This document shows positions 10,089 to 22,988 of a stretch of DNA of 64,000 bases, piece by piece. Every line of letters starts with the position of its first letter. Positions within the stretch are counted from its first letter, which is position 1. The notes beneath the pieces were generated by a model. The model was not told where the DNA came from. It worked only from the letters and a program-made list of their open reading frames with translations, and searched no databases. Made by a program: the position numbers and the translations under genes. Source of the DNA: Albifimbria verrucaria. Its lineage: Eukaryota > Ascomycota > Sordariomycetes > Hypocreales > Stachybotryaceae. Location: the NCBI GenBank assembly GCA_020081605.1, contig JAHREC010000018.1:558001-622000 (forward strand). Reading direction: 5' to 3'.

Positions 10089-13000
10089 TTATGAATGGCT
10101 AATACCAATAGTAAAATTCCCTGAAAATTTTAAGAAGAAGACGTGACCATTACCACAGCCGAATACCATAGTCGACCTCCATATAACAATACTATTTGGC
10201 CTGAAATCTGGTGGCAACCAAACTATTTTCTTGCCCTGGTATGTTATCCAAGGCTCACTATTATGAAAGCCATATCCTATGGTGCAAATAGAGACTGGGA
10301 AGTTAGAAGACGGATCAACAAGGCCACTTCCTGTCCCGATAGTCTTCAAGTCAAATATGCCCACATCGGTTTGTAAAAGGTCAGGTGTGTCAAAATGGAG
10401 ATAGGGGTTGAGACCAATTATTGCCAACGCTATGCAGTGCCCTGTTGTTGTGTCCCATATTTCAAATTTACCGCAAGATGCAGAGGCGATGCGCATTTTG
10501 TCGGGCGACCATGCCAGTGAAAGGATTTGGTGAATACGGCCTTGAAGTGCCATGATATAGTGGCCTGTCTTTGCATCCAATATCTTGACACTATGATCAT
10601 AGCATCCCAGTGCAATATGCATACTATCAGGTGACCATGCCAAGACCCCAATCTTGCCATTCAGATTTTCAAGTAACTGTTACAGTTGCCTGTAGCAACA
10701 TCCCATATTTTGAGACTATCATCAAAGGACGAGGAAGCAATGCGTGTACCACCAGGTGACCATGAAATCGCTCTAAGCTTATCAGTATGGCCTTCTAATG
10801 TACCAATGCAGCAGCCAGTAGCTATTTCCGAGATTTCAATAGTATTTTCCTCGGAATCTGAAGCAATATGCATGCTATCAGGCGACCAAGCCATTAAGCT
10901 AGGAAAATGATCACCAATTTCAAGCGTACTGCTGCAGGTAGCAGTAGCTACATCCCAGATCTTGATCGCTTCATATCTAGAAGATGAGGCAATATGCATA
11001 CGATTAGGTGAGCATGCTATGTCATCAATCTGGCCCCAATGATCATCAGATAATCCACCACCATGAGAGCCCAGAGTGATATCCCAGATCTTAACGGTTT
11101 CATCTAAGGCTGCTGAGGCGATGTACCTGCTATCAGAAGACCACACTAGTGACGTAACCCAACGATTATGGCCTTTGAAAGTGCTACAGCAGTTGCCTGT
11201 AGTTGCATCCCAAATCTTGATGGTGTTATCTGTAGATGTTGAAGCGATATACTGATTGCTAGGGGACCATAGCAAAACAAGGATTGTGTCCTTGTGGCCC
11301 TTGAGGGTAACATGATGGCTGGTACTCAAGTCCCAAATTTTCACTGCATAATCGTTGGACTCTGTGGCGATACATTTCCCATCCATATTCCATTTGATTG
11401 GGCCGAGGACTCGTTCTTCCAAAATGAAACAAGAGCCGGTAGTTATATCCCAAATCCGAACTATTCCACTAAGAGTGACTGATGCAATCTGCGTACTATC
11501 AGGCGACCATGTAACTGACACGACCCCATCTCCATGGGGATAGACGGCAGTGCAGAGACCGGTGGCTGCATTCCATATTTTGACAGCATCATCTGCAGTT
11601 GTTGATGCAAGGTACGCATTGTCAGCTGACCAATCTGTTGAAGCGTGTGTGCTGCAAGAGTTCTCGCATATGATATATTGGCCCGATGCTAGATTATAAA
11701 TCACAAGATCACCGCCATGAATTGCTGAAGCCAGAAGTAAGCCATCAGATGACCATATCAAGCTCCGGACTCTCCCGCCATATAATTCACAGGTATCACA
11801 TTGGCCAGTAGCGGTGTCCCATATGCTAATTTCACTATCATCAGTGCCTGCAGCAATGAATTTACCGTTAGGCGACACTGCCGCTGACCGGATAGAAGCT
11901 CTGTGGCTTGTAAGTTCGAGAGAGCGGCTTGTGCCCAAATCCCAAATCTTAATCACATAATTATTGAATAGTGCTGCGATGCGTGCGCTATTTGGCAGCC
12001 ACATCACCAATGGCCCAGGCTTTCCAGAGCAGTGACATTCGAATGTTTGCAGGCAAGCATTCCAACCGCTGTCTCTGATGGGTTCAACAGTCAACCATTG
12101 AGGCTCTTCCGAACGAAACAGGGTTCGGACGAGGCTCCTGGTGGGCTGAATATAAGCGCAGAGATGTAAGCCTGGAGAGGAGCAGTCTCTATACACATTC
12201 TGGAATATTGGATGAAACGATACTCGTCCCAGATCAGCTTTGCTACTGGTGAATTCTTTCTCTGGAATAAATCAGTATTTCAAGGCATTTTATTTACTCG
12301 TTCTTCATTCTTACTGTCAATAAGTTTTCAAGTTTTCTCATGGCATTTAATCCGTTTGAGAAACTCCCGAGGAGGGCAAGAGACTCCAGCCAGAAGAGAT
12401 ATTTGGTGCGCATGAATCGGTCGATCATGCTGCCCTCGTCAAGTTCTCGTGCAATGCTCCTGTTGGTGCTACATTCATATAGATGGTCAGCCCAATAAAC
12501 GCAAGAGTAGGCAGTTGCTGCAAGAGGGTCTGGATCGGGTTTTTGGATTTCGTGTATTAGAATTCCGGGATGACCTAGATTGTAGATATCGCGCCGTAAA
12601 GTGTCCGAAATTATTTGGAGCGACCGGCAGAAAATGGAATAATGCACCGCATCAATATTTGAAGGAAATAAGTCATTGCTTGCTTCCTTAAGAAGGAAGT
12701 CCTTAGCTGACTGGTGGACAAAAGAGATACCGGATCCTCGAAGCGTAAGAATTGAGCCACATAGTCGTACAATCTCTATGAGAGCTTCATGGTTGCCAGA
12801 AGTATCGTCAGGCATATCAATAATCGATGGTAGTTCGTCTAATGTAAGCGGTCGATAAACGGTACAGGTTACAGCTAGGATGCGCTTGCATAGCTCTGCG
12901 TCGTCGGAGTTGCGAACTTGCTCCATCATTCGTCTGTAGAGAGCATCCAATCCGGATGGAAAACTTTTCAACTTTTGTCGAACCTTCCATGTCGAGATCT

Positions 13001-14627
13001 TGGCTAGCTCTTGAGAAACCAAGGACACCCAGAGAAAGGTTCCATTTGCATTCGATAGTAGGTGAGCATGAACGTCATCTCGTGTTTTCCTATCGTATTT
13101 CTTTCTTTCAGCTAAGTCATCAACATTGTACCGAATATATGCTGAAACAGCTGCGGCTACAGAGTCTTCGTTTATTTCAAGAGAAAGGGAGAATTTATGC
13201 GGCAAGGAGTTGAAGTGCTCTTCGATGCTTGGCCAGTTGCGACTAGATACCATCCACTTGACATGTGAGCATTCCGCTGATACCTTGACTATGAATTCAA
13301 GCAGTTGGTCTAAGTCTGTAATGCACTCGTCCAGTGCGTCAATAATAAAGTAGGTGGCGGGTAGGCGTGCATCCTTAAGAATGGCATTGAAAATCTTTGA
13401 CAATGCTTGCCAAGCATTTGCGTCTTGGAACAGTTGGTCTCCAGAACGGTCGTACTTCTCCCGTACATGATCAAGAAGCGCTGGTTGCTGTTGAGCTACT
13501 TTGTATATCAGGCCACGGAGGACACTGGTGGCGGAGTTGATGCGCACGTCGGTAGCTTGGCAGAAGAAGTAGGAAAGTAGTCTATAATCCTGGCCGCTGG
13601 ATATTGCCGCGTCTAATTCGTTGATAATGCCACATAATAACATGGTCTTGCCTTTGCCAGGATCTCCTTTAACCCAGAGAAATCGGTTGTCTGAGCCATT
13701 GCGCCATTTCTTAAAGCTATCATTGTTGAAGATCCAGGTGTACGAATCAACGAGTAACCCCCTTTAGCCTTCTCAATGCGATCCTTGTCGTCAGTAGGAT
13801 CCGTTGACCGTAGAGCTATTAGATAACGGCCATCCTTGCTTGATTTACCTTTGCTGAGTTAGCATGCGCAAGAGAGCTCGGTATACTCACTCACCCCTTG
13901 AAGCTTTGTCAATCTCCTCATGCAGCCGCTTGAATGCCTTATCTTCCCCTCGCCGTACAGAAGTGGGATCTGCACATTAAATATCCCGAACAGAGAGTAT
14001 GCTTTGTCTTCTTCAACAGATGTATTGCGTCTGCTCATCCATGATACCCTTTCTGTCACACTGAATGACGCAAGGGTGTCGCCTCGAAGGGCGTTCATCG
14101 GTATACCTGTTGCCTCATGAATAAGCTTCTCTAATGACACTTTGTCTCCCAATCGAACGCCCTCTTTTGAAAAGAATTCTACGGTCTTTGGAGCAATGAG
14201 CTCTTGTAGCGTCCATCCACGTGTGAACCATCTGCTATTTCGGAAGATTGATTGCAGAGAGGCGCTAGATTGCATATCGACTTCTTTCAGATCTCCTGTC
14301 GAAACATCTGCCAGATAGGCGTAGCACTTGACTGCGCAGCGATACCAGCGAAACATGTAATTGAGGCTTGTCTGAAGCTCGGCACTACTCGATTTATCGA
14401 TGCAGCACGTATCTACCCAGAAGTATTGTAGCCCATCACGCGCGGCTTGTTCTCTGCAGAACAATATCTTTTGGTAACCTGGCTTCTTCTGCGGGTTATC
14501 TGACATATCTTCGAAGCTAACCTCGCCATCATCCCAGGTATGGGAAAAATGGCGTATGGAGGGGACTTTGATGAGGAAATTCCCGTAGGTCTATCTGGGT
14601 ATGGCTGCGAGATTCCAGAAGACGCAT
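10089..14627 (-). CDS. HET-NACHT-WD40 STAND protein (het-D/het-E type, HNWD)
   Basis: Exons 14627-13895, 13848-12315 and 12261-10089, with introns 13849-13894 and 12262-12314. The N-terminal HET domain has the signatures FSHTWDDGEVSFEDM, GLQYFWVDTCCIDK, WFTRGWTLQELIAP and LFGIFNVQIPLLYGEG. The NACHT ATPase follows, with Walker A GDPGKGKT just before the second break and Walker B YFIIDALDEC. About 13 WD40 repeats close the protein. In relatives this architecture senses non-self and triggers heterokaryon incompatibility or cell death. Six single bases are missing: near 14570-14583, at the A run 14545-14549, C run 13946-13949, C run 13758-13762, G run 12143-12145 and T run 10666-10669. Corrected, the gene gives 1481 residues. 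The repeats differ clearly from each other, unlike the near-identical repeats of classical het-e alleles. Confidence 0.88.
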
Positions 14628-15726
14628 GTTGCACGTTGGATTGTGATGTGGGCTGTAGGCTCCTCGGAGGTTGATGGATACAAAGGTGAACTTGTGCCAT
14701 TCTCCTCAATGCCCTATTTGAAAACAAGGTGGTGCGGTGGCACACGAGCTGAATCTGTTTATGACAAGGCTGAGCCACGGTCACATGGCTTCGCTGCAAG
14801 GTAACACTGTTGTATTTAGCGCGTCCAGTACATAATTGGGGGAATAGATGAATCTACTACCTATTTGGAAATATCCCAACAGCCTGAGTTACAGAGCGTC
14901 TTGCCATATTCAGTATTTCCAATATTGCCTTTCTGTTTGTCAATGTTGAATGTGTAACTCACAAGACGTTGTCCTCTTGCGAATATGAACGAGTATCTGG
15001 ATGCACCCATACCGCTACAATTACCTGTCGGGACAAATGATTTCTCAACAGCCCAATGACTCTTAAATACTGGGATTTAATTAGAACTGCCGTGATCAAG
15101 GGCAGCAGCAGGAATTGACCTTAGCCCACACATATCGACATTATAATGTGCAATCCTCGCTCTTCTGTTACTGATGAGAAACAATAGAGTACTACTTATT
15201 AGTTGATATAAGTCGTTTTACGTGGTCTTATGCCATTACTTTAAGGTGGTTTGTTTTTCTTTCTTTCTTTTAATTGATCCTTCGTGACAAGTTTCATTAG
15301 ATGATTGCTGTGATATGTGTTGCTGTCATTTAGCCCAGGACCAATCCCATACTTGCCATTTGACCTTATGCTTGGGTAAATCTACTCTGTAACCTAATGC
15401 ACAGTATATCGAGACTCCAGAAACACAAGACGGCTGTCGTAACTTGAATGGTGCGGAGGTTGGATCTCCTCAACTGGCACGGCCCGGATAAGAATTGGGG
15501 CGAACACAAACAAAGCGATAGGTGCGTCTTCCTTGATAGGTGGAGCACCAAGGCTCCAACATAATGAGTTTTCTATCCGGTTCTAGCCGCGCCCTTCAAG
15601 TCATTGAATGTGGGGAGTCCATAACTGGGTGAATGACACTACCAAAAATCCGCCTCTTATATCCGGATCCGATGACAACCTAGCATCAATGCCTCATTGT
15701 AAACCTGAACCAATTCAAGGCACAAT
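14628..15726. other. Divergent intergenic region
   Basis: Upstream regions of the HNWD gene (leftward) and the transporter (rightward). A short pyrimidine tract (TTCTTTCTTTCTTTT) lies near 15256-15270. No coding frame of note. Confidence 0.5.
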
Positions 15727-17116
15727 ATGAGCAGCATGGAGCAACCACAATTGGAGACCTTCGAACTTGAGCAACGGCGATCGGTACATGGAGTGGAAGA
15801 TGCAGAGCCCCATTTACCACAATCTCAACAGCTCAAGCCAGTCGACGGTGGGAAAGATGCTTGGATAGTTCTCATCGCGGGAATCGTCTTCGAGGCTTTC
15901 TTCTGGGGTAGGTAATCCGGAATGCTATTTCGGACTTATGTGATCACCGTGCTCATATCTATCCTCGTATAGGTTTCCCAATGTGTTTTGGTGTCTTCCA
16001 GAACTATTACACCAGTCGTCCAGAGTATCAAGCAGATCAAGCTAATGTTGCTCTGATCGGAACATTGGCCCAGGCTCTCTACTACCTGGGGCTCCTATAT
16101 CTGCTGCTCTGACCAAGCGATTTCCGAGACATCAGCGCCTCCAAATCTACATTGGTTGGGCCATGTGCATACTGGGCCTCCTTCTTGCGTCCTTCGTCAA
16201 AACCGTACCAGGATTAATTGGGACTCAGGGCTTCCTGTATGGTCTAGGGTTCACAACTTTAACATACCCAATCATCAGTATGCTCAATGAATGGTGGATT
16301 GCTCGGAAAGGAATGGCCTTTGGACTGATATCAGCATCATCTGGTCTCACAGGTGCCACGATGCCGTTCATCATTGAGGCTCTACTGGCACGATATGGCC
16401 AACAAACCACTCTGCGCGCTTGCGCGGTAGCAATGGCTGTTCTCACCGCACCGCTACTATTCCTATTCAAAGGTCGCCTACCTGCATCTGAGAGTGCTGC
16501 TCTGGCACGAACTGATTGGGGTTTCCTCAAGCGACCACTATTCTGGGTTTTTGGCTCTGCCATTCTCATCCAGGGCCTTGGATTCTTCTTCCCACCTGTT
16601 TTCTTGCCATCATATGCAGCAAGCCTAAACATTTCTTCTGTCAATGGTGCCCTGCTTTTATCCATTATGTCTATTTCTCAGGTTATTGGCCAATTTGTTT
16701 TTGGCTACATGTCCGACAAAAACTTCTCAGTCAGTATTCTTAGTGTAATCTGCTGCGTTGCCGCTGCTGCATCTTCATTTGCATTTTGGGGTCTCGCCAA
16801 GTCCATGGCGTTGCTTATCGTCTTCAGTCTCGTCTATGGCTTCTTTGGTTTTGGGTTCACCACCATGCGAGTTGCCATGGGCCGTGCTGTCAGCGATGAC
16901 CCTTCTACAGTTTTCGCAACATACGTTATATTTGTGTTTGTTCAAGGCGTGGGCAATATTCTCGTGGGCCCATTGAGTGCTGCGTTAATGACTGGTCCAA
17001 CTGTGTTGGAACGATTCGCGACGGGGCGATACGAAGGGCTTGTATACCTAACAGGTGGAACATCCGCGCTTGCTGCGTTGATCATGGCAGGGTGGCAAGG
17101 CTTGAAGGCATTGTAA
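15727..17116 (+). CDS. MFS transporter, monocarboxylate-transporter (SLC16) type
   Basis: Exons 15727-15907 and 15973-17116, intron 15908-15972. After a soluble N-terminus of about 45 residues rich in Gln and Glu come the usual twelve hydrophobic segments: WIVLIAGIVFEAFFWG, then GFPMCFGVFQNYYTSRPEYQ, and so on to LIMAGWQGLKAL. The helix pattern and the FGVFQNYY motif match fungal monocarboxylate-permease-like MFS proteins; the solute is not predictable. One base is missing in the four G at 16088-16091, which breaks YYLG from APISAALTKRF. Corrected length is 441 residues, normal for the family. Confidence 0.85.
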
Positions 17117-17446
17117 GACTGTGTTATCACGTCACATTGGCTCCGATTGATCGATGAGGTCAAGGTATGTGAGATGAGTCATGATTCGTTAAGTGAGAAG
17201 AGAGAAGTCGAATAGCACAAATACCACCACAACAGTCTTGCCTGCATGAGGGTTTCCCTTCCTAGTCATTATAAACCGCAACGCCAAATCCCTCGCTTAG
17301 TGGAGATTACTCAGTGCTCCATACACCTTCTGTGCTAATATCACGCCAATATCATTCAGTCGTCGCCGAAGCAGTCTTTGCTGCAACGACGTGTTCATCC
17401 CCGTTACGTGACAATCGATATTGTTGACCGCCATCCCCGGTTCAAA
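17117..17446. other. Convergent 3' intergenic region
   Basis: Short 3' flanks of the transporter and the F-box gene, with no additional feature visible. Confidence 0.5.
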
Positions 17447-19322
17447 TTAGAGTCGTCCGCTCCGCTTGGACGAGTTGCACCCTATGCAATATGTTAGTAA
17501 AATCTGTCGAATGGTATACAGAATTGGCTGAGACAATAGGCGGTGTATATACGTACAATCACACTATGATGATTCGGTTAGCATTTGATCGGGTGCAGTG
17601 CCAAGAAGATAACTTACGCAAGTGTTTGATGCGCCTTCATTATGAGTGAGACAGTATCCGCCGTAGCATTTCTTGCAAACCCTCTGCGTCCGGGTAATGC
17701 AGTCGTCACACTAGGGCACGAGTCAGTCAGTCTTTTTGTACCTGGTGGAAGAGAATGCATGCACTCACGTTGCTTCCACATTCCCAACAACTTTTCGCAA
17801 CCCTAGGCTGTTACAATTAGTTAGCACAAAGCTCAAGAAATGGATAGTAATAAAGAACCAGGCGATAAAAATATGAGGCGGCAACTAAGGCTGCGTACAT
17901 ATTTAGGACTGTGTCTTCAGGCCTCAAAGGCCATCATGACCTGTCTCCTTACGCCTTCACGACGTGGAACAGACGAGGCCCGGGGCGACCGTTGATGCTA
18001 CAGGATTCACATTTGCCCTTTCGTACCTTGATTTTCGCCGCCACAAGCTCTGACTCGAGCCCCTCGGACAAGTTCCAGTCACCCTCCTCATCGACAACGA
18101 CAACTTGGTTCGCGGTCGAAGTTGAGCCTGGTCGTACGTAGCAGGACTCACACCACCACTTGTGGCAGCCTGAGCAGTAACGTTCATGTAAGCAGTCGGC
18201 GCACCGGGGAACGAATGTGCTAGATGAGTGGCTGGGAGTCGTTGCTGCCTTGAGCGACGATGATAGAATGGGCGGCGGAGCGAGCAACGGGCGCGAGGAC
18301 ATTGACTTGGTGTCGGCGTGGAAGATTCCTTCCGGTGCGGCACCACAGCCATCGCAGGGCGGCAGAGCAAATCCAGCCACTGTTGGTTGGTGAGCTCCTT
18401 GGCAGGTCATCTTGCCGAAAGCGCGAGAGTTGCGATGACGTGGTCCGGTACAAAGAACACCATCGAAAGCGATGATACCCTGGCAGGCGACTAGGCAATC
18501 TGCCCACTCCTCTGGAACATTAGATAGAATGCGACCTTTGCGGGACCACCACAGATCGCCCTCATTTTGTAGCTCAGAGCTCAAAGCAAGCCGACTCCTC
18601 TGGTTCCATTCTATGCCAACGGAGGTGGCGAACCCTTGAAGCGCAGGGTCTGGAATATCCCTGGACCCAAAACATACAGCCCTTTTAGCTTAGGCGTATT
18701 CTCTGGACGACCGGGGCGGCAGGCATATTGCAGCGCAAGGCGCAGCCTGGCATGGTTGAGATTCTTGACGTTGCGAATAGAGAGGATACGGACGTTGTAG
18801 GAGGGATCGTTAATGATGTCGTGGCAGAGCTCTGCCGTCACGGAGAGTCCATCGAGAATGAGCGTCTGCACATGCTCGAGGATATTGCGACGTGCGAGGT
18901 TCGAAAAGATGCCCCTCAATGGACCGGAGTAGAAGCTAAATCATGACATGACATCAGACCACGGGCTCCACAAGCTGCGGCCGCGCTGTAGTGCATGGGA
19001 CAACTCACTCATCTTCAGTCAGGTTCTCGTCGACCTGGACGTTGCGCCAGACTTCGCCGCCACGATCGACACCGGGGACGTTGCAGCTAGCAGAGCGCAC
19101 ACCAGACAAGTCAAGCCTGCGGAAGACGCCAGGCGTATGGTGGAGCAGGTCGCGGAAGCTCCGGGACGAGGCAGCGAGGTTGAGAAGACTGGCAACAGGG
19201 AGGTGAGGGATTGTGTGGCTCAAGATAATGGTATTGTGAAGTATGTCGAGGAGGGTAGGCGGCGGTATCTGAACTGCTGTGTGGTAATGATGGTGCTGCT
19301 GGTCGACGGTAGCTAAGCTCAT
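17447..19322 (-). CDS. F-box protein with C-terminal Cys-rich zinc-binding segment
   Basis: Six exons on the minus strand: 19322-19009, 18935-17953, 17807-17769, 17710-17618, 17563-17557 and 17481-17447. The N-terminus carries an F-box-like stretch (PPPTLLDILH then IPHLPVASLLNLAASSRSFR). Next come GPLRGIFSNLARRNIL and RILSIRNVKNLN, typical of Sordariomycete F-box proteins often labelled as ubiquitin-ligase subunits. The C-terminus is spread over small exons and holds many CxxC pairs (CADC, CSGC, CESC, CWEC, CDDC, CKKC, CDWC). Exon five is only seven bases. Two bases are missing: at the CCC 18659-18661 and within the C/G run 17979-17985. With both, the model gives 490 residues. The ATG at 19320-19322 is the first in frame. 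Role: substrate receptor of an SCF ligase, target unknown. Confidence 0.8.
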
Positions 19323-20786
19323 GTCAGGCTGTCGGTTTGCAGAGACAACACAACAGCAATTATCAAAGTCGGTGTAGGCGTTGAGGCAATCGACAAGAGT
19401 CAAATGTCAGGAGATAAACAGGAAACGAAATAGCAGATCTGGCCGGACCCTTTGGAGGAGAGGAGGGATCTGGCGCCAGTTAAGTATGCAGCTGGTCGAT
19501 CAGTCGATCTGCATACAACAGTAGCTCTGAGACAGGTTGCCTTTCCCACCCGCTCAGGCGCGACAGGGGTTTAGACAGCGAGTGACCCGCCCGAAACCAG
19601 TGCGGTGTGTCCTCGGGGTAGCATCAGGATGGGGGTTCAGATGGGGTTCAGTAGTGTTTGGGCAGGGTCCCTGTCGCTTCGTTGAGCTTGTCTGGTTCTG
19701 GAACTCGTGCGATGCAATCCTCCGCTCGACTTTGACTCCTCATCGTCCCCCGCCTTACCCTTTGTGCATTACTGAGTGCCCGGCGTGTCGGTCCGTGGGT
19801 GTTGCGCTTGTGTGGGAAGCTTAAACAGGACTGATGCAACGATAAGGAGCCTTGGTGATTGGGCTTGACGATTGGAGCGACTAATGGCAATGCTAGCGGT
19901 TAATCATTGTATTGGATTTAGGCCACACAGCATGGCTGCGTGTCTCTCCTCCCTCTTTCAACCCTCCTGGTCCGTCTGGAGCGCCACGCGTTGACAGCGA
20001 GGGCTGTACGACGGGAAGGCAGTGTCCCTCCCGAGCACGACCTGAGTCAATTGGGAGGACATGCTACACCTACCTACGTTAATCGTGTTTAAGCTACGTC
20101 TTAGACCCGCGCTGTAGACCCGATCAACAGTGGGGATGGCTCCAAGTTTCACGTCCGTTCCCGCAGTTAGCGTCTGACCACTGCAATGAAACAACGTTCA
20201 GGCGTCTGAAGAGTTACAAGTCTGTTCTCTTCGACTCGTAGCTGTCGATCGGTATATTAATAGACAAAAGCTCCGTGACATATTCCGTCGTCAATTGCGG
20301 CAGACGTTAAATATGAGGCCGGACCCCTGGAATTTAGGCCGTACACACCGCGTTATCTCCGGTGCGGATTCATGGTGTGGATGAGCCTTGATTGCTATGC
20401 GTAAATGAAATTTCGGTAATTTGTCTTGTCGGCCCTTTCTTACATAGAGAGTGCTGCATGGAACTTCTATCCTGGAGATTCAAGAAGAGCTTGTAGTGAT
20501 GTGTAGCCAATATTCACTGCCATTGCCCCATGCTATAGCCATAATACGATGGCTACACAAATGCACTCCACAACCCACTATACCCTTGTAATATATACGC
20601 TACCCTGATCCAGCATGCAAACAATCAAAACTGCCTAAATTCTGGCAGCCAACTACTCTATATAATTTACGAAATCGGTTCTAATTTGTCCTCTTATATA
20701 AGAATAGGTGGGTGGTATCGCCGGCTATATGTACGGTAATCTGTCATGTTAATCTTATCCGACTTATCTAACAGCGACAGGCCATC
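19323..20786. other. Long divergent intergenic region
   Basis: This contains the upstream regions of the F-box gene and the 81-residue protein gene. Bases 19440-19830 are GC-rich and carry overlapping frames of up to 95 codons that I do not recognise; the rest is AT-rich. No RNA gene or repeat is evident. Confidence 0.4.
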
Positions 20787-21032
20787 ATGTGCCAACAAGT
20801 GTGGCATCACTATACATGTGGATGCAAAACGAAAGGAGAGTTCAAGCAATGTGACCGACTATGGAATGAAGGGCGGGTTGTGAAATGTGCAACTTTGGAG
20901 AATGAAGCGGTGGTATCCCGCAACTACTGCAGCCGACATCTTCCTGTGGAGGGCAAGGCAATGAAAGAGTATCGATTCAACCCGCAAGGTTCGTCGCACG
21001 TCGCATTCCTTGATCCTCCCCGCCAGGAGTGA
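20787..21032 (+). CDS. Small Cys/His-rich protein of unknown function
   Basis: An intact 81-codon frame without intron, starting ATG at 20787. Cys and His are placed as in a small zinc-binding protein: a MCQQVWHHYTCGC start, then single Cys residues near positions 28, 41 and 54, the last followed by SRHLPVEGK. I believe similar short proteins occur in other Sordariomycetes but cannot check this here. There is no signal peptide or membrane segment. Function unknown. Confidence 0.6.
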   Translation: MCQQVWHHYTCGCKTKGEFKQCDRLWNEGRVVKCATLENEAVVSRNYCSRHLPVEGKAMKEYRFNPQGSSHVAFLDPPRQE

Positions 21033-21392
21033 GACGATCACGCTTTCGGTTTCTCAAGGTCGATAGTATGGTTTCTGCTTGGATCTTGCGCTCAACCCTA
21101 CCACAGTTGAACGCTGTTTCAAATAAAGATTCAGTAATTTCGTTCATTCATACCTTTTTACTACCTGCTATCGCCCGAACATTGGGTTATATTCTATTCT
21201 CCGCATCTTTCGCAACGTACTGTGCTCCTCCCATAACCCCTGTCAGTCAGCACGAAAACAAGTGGCTGGCAAGGCTGGAAGAAGCGGGGCTTCATATGTG
21301 ATACTAGGGTTGTAGGGGTAGAAGCCAAGACAAATTACCAAGCCAACTGTTGAATATTCGTGCTTCTTGCTGGACTACGATTGCTGGCTATT
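21033..21392. other. Intergenic region
   Basis: Probably the 3' untranslated part of the small Cys-rich gene and the promoter of the next gene. An open frame overlaps most of it but has no ATG near its start and no family features. Confidence 0.4.
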
Positions 21393-22988
21393 ATGTTCGC
21401 CACAGAACGACAATGGATTTTAGACTCCAGCGACTGGATTCCAGGTGAAGGACAGCTTGGCTACCTCGAGGTTTGGAGAGTCCGGACAGAAGGTGCATAA
21501 GCAAGCATCCAGTCTATCATCTCGCACAGCTAACAACCAAAAGATGGTGCGGTTAGACATGAGCAACGAACAGGCTATCTAGGGGACATCGAGGTAGATG
21601 ACTGGTTGCATTTCCGTGGCCGGTTTGCTTCAGAGCAGAGCGATCGTCTGGCCGCTGCAACAGCCTCGCTGCGTTTACTCCTGTGCGAGCGTTTTGGCTG
21701 GCAGCCATTAGGATTTTCTATGAGCAAAGACTCATTCCTGTCAGTTGAAAAAACGTTCAATCTGCCGCCTGAAGTGCTACCAATACTAGAGACCCGTGGT
21801 GGCCGAGAACACTGCAATCTGGGGTTCTCAACTGCCAAGGATAACAGGCACATACAATCGATCGGTGAGAGGCCAATGGCGTGCACCTTTCTTGTTGCTG
21901 ACCAGTATTCGTAGCGTTGACGATTAAACTTCCCCAAATGTTTCAAGTCGGAAATATGGGGATAGCTCTCAGACATGACTTCCAAACTGACAGGACGGTA
22001 GCTTTTGCTCATGGGTGGAATATATTCGCCAATATGAATGTGATCAGCGGGACTCCAGTCACCCCTCACGCAGAAGCAATATTTAATTTGACGAAATCTA
22101 CTTTTTCGTGCTTAGAGCATCCATTACTTCTTCCTGTTGTCCTTCTAAACGATCATCTCACGCGAGAATTGCTGCTGCAGGCGGATCTTTCCGGCTTAGT
22201 TACCGATATCGAGCACAGGCTTGGGACAACCAAGTCGGGTCAACTTGCCATGAGTAAAGGGACTATTGACCCTGAGCTCCGGAAGATGATGTCAGACGCA
22301 GATGCTAGAATCAAGATAATTGAGTTGCTCAACACCACGTCGACAAACCTGGTCAATCTAAAAAGTGTATTGGCATGGGACCGGAGATATGCAACTTTCC
22401 TCCATCAGACAAATTCCAAGATCAGAAGATTTAGTCCATCGAGTAATCTGGCCACCGACGAGGAGATATATAGCCTGGTGGGTTACCTGGAGGGTGGTGT
22501 CGATTCGTCCATCCTCTTTGTAGAAGCAATGCTAGCAAGGCTAGAGCTACAGCATAATGCAGTAAGTAAGGCTGAATGAGGCACCCCGGTTCTGAAACTA
22601 AGATTTCTTCTAGTTATACAACTTGATTGCTCACGCTGGGAACGACCTAAACTCCCAGATTGCTTCAGCTGCAGGTCTTGATAGCTCAGCAATGAAGACA
22701 CTCGCATTTGTCACAATTGTCTTTCTTCCACCGACGTTCATAGCAGTAAGCGCATTCTAATAATACGAATAAGACAAAGCTAATGCTATATTCAAGACCT
22801 TGTTTAGCATGTCTATGTTTAATTGGCAAGCATCTGAGGAAAATGCTGACGGGATGGTTGTCGTACCTAACTTTTGGATCTACTGGGTGGTGTCGGTACC
22901 ATTGACAGTTTTCATCATAGTGGGTTGGCGAGTTTGGTGGCATTTCCAAAAGTCGTATTATGAAAGCAAATATGGTAAATCTAATTAG
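21393..22988 (+). CDS. CorA-like two-transmembrane protein
   Basis: Proposed exons: 21393-21492, 21544-21864, 21966-22561, 22614-22745 and 22797-22988, summing to 446 residues. The second intron (21865-21965, GTGAGA to GATAG) is the least certain. The C-terminal third shows the CorA/ZntB fold of fungal membrane proteins. A long helical region (RKMMSDADARIKIIELLNTT) is followed by LDSSAMKTLAFVTIVFLPPT, which forms the first membrane segment. FSMSMFNW comes next, then a second membrane segment FWIYWVVSVPLTVFIIVGW. The GMN selectivity motif of true CorA Mg channels is absent at the loop. The N-terminal half resembles the soluble domain of unknown role seen in this fungal family. Transport function is therefore uncertain. 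Confidence 0.75.
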
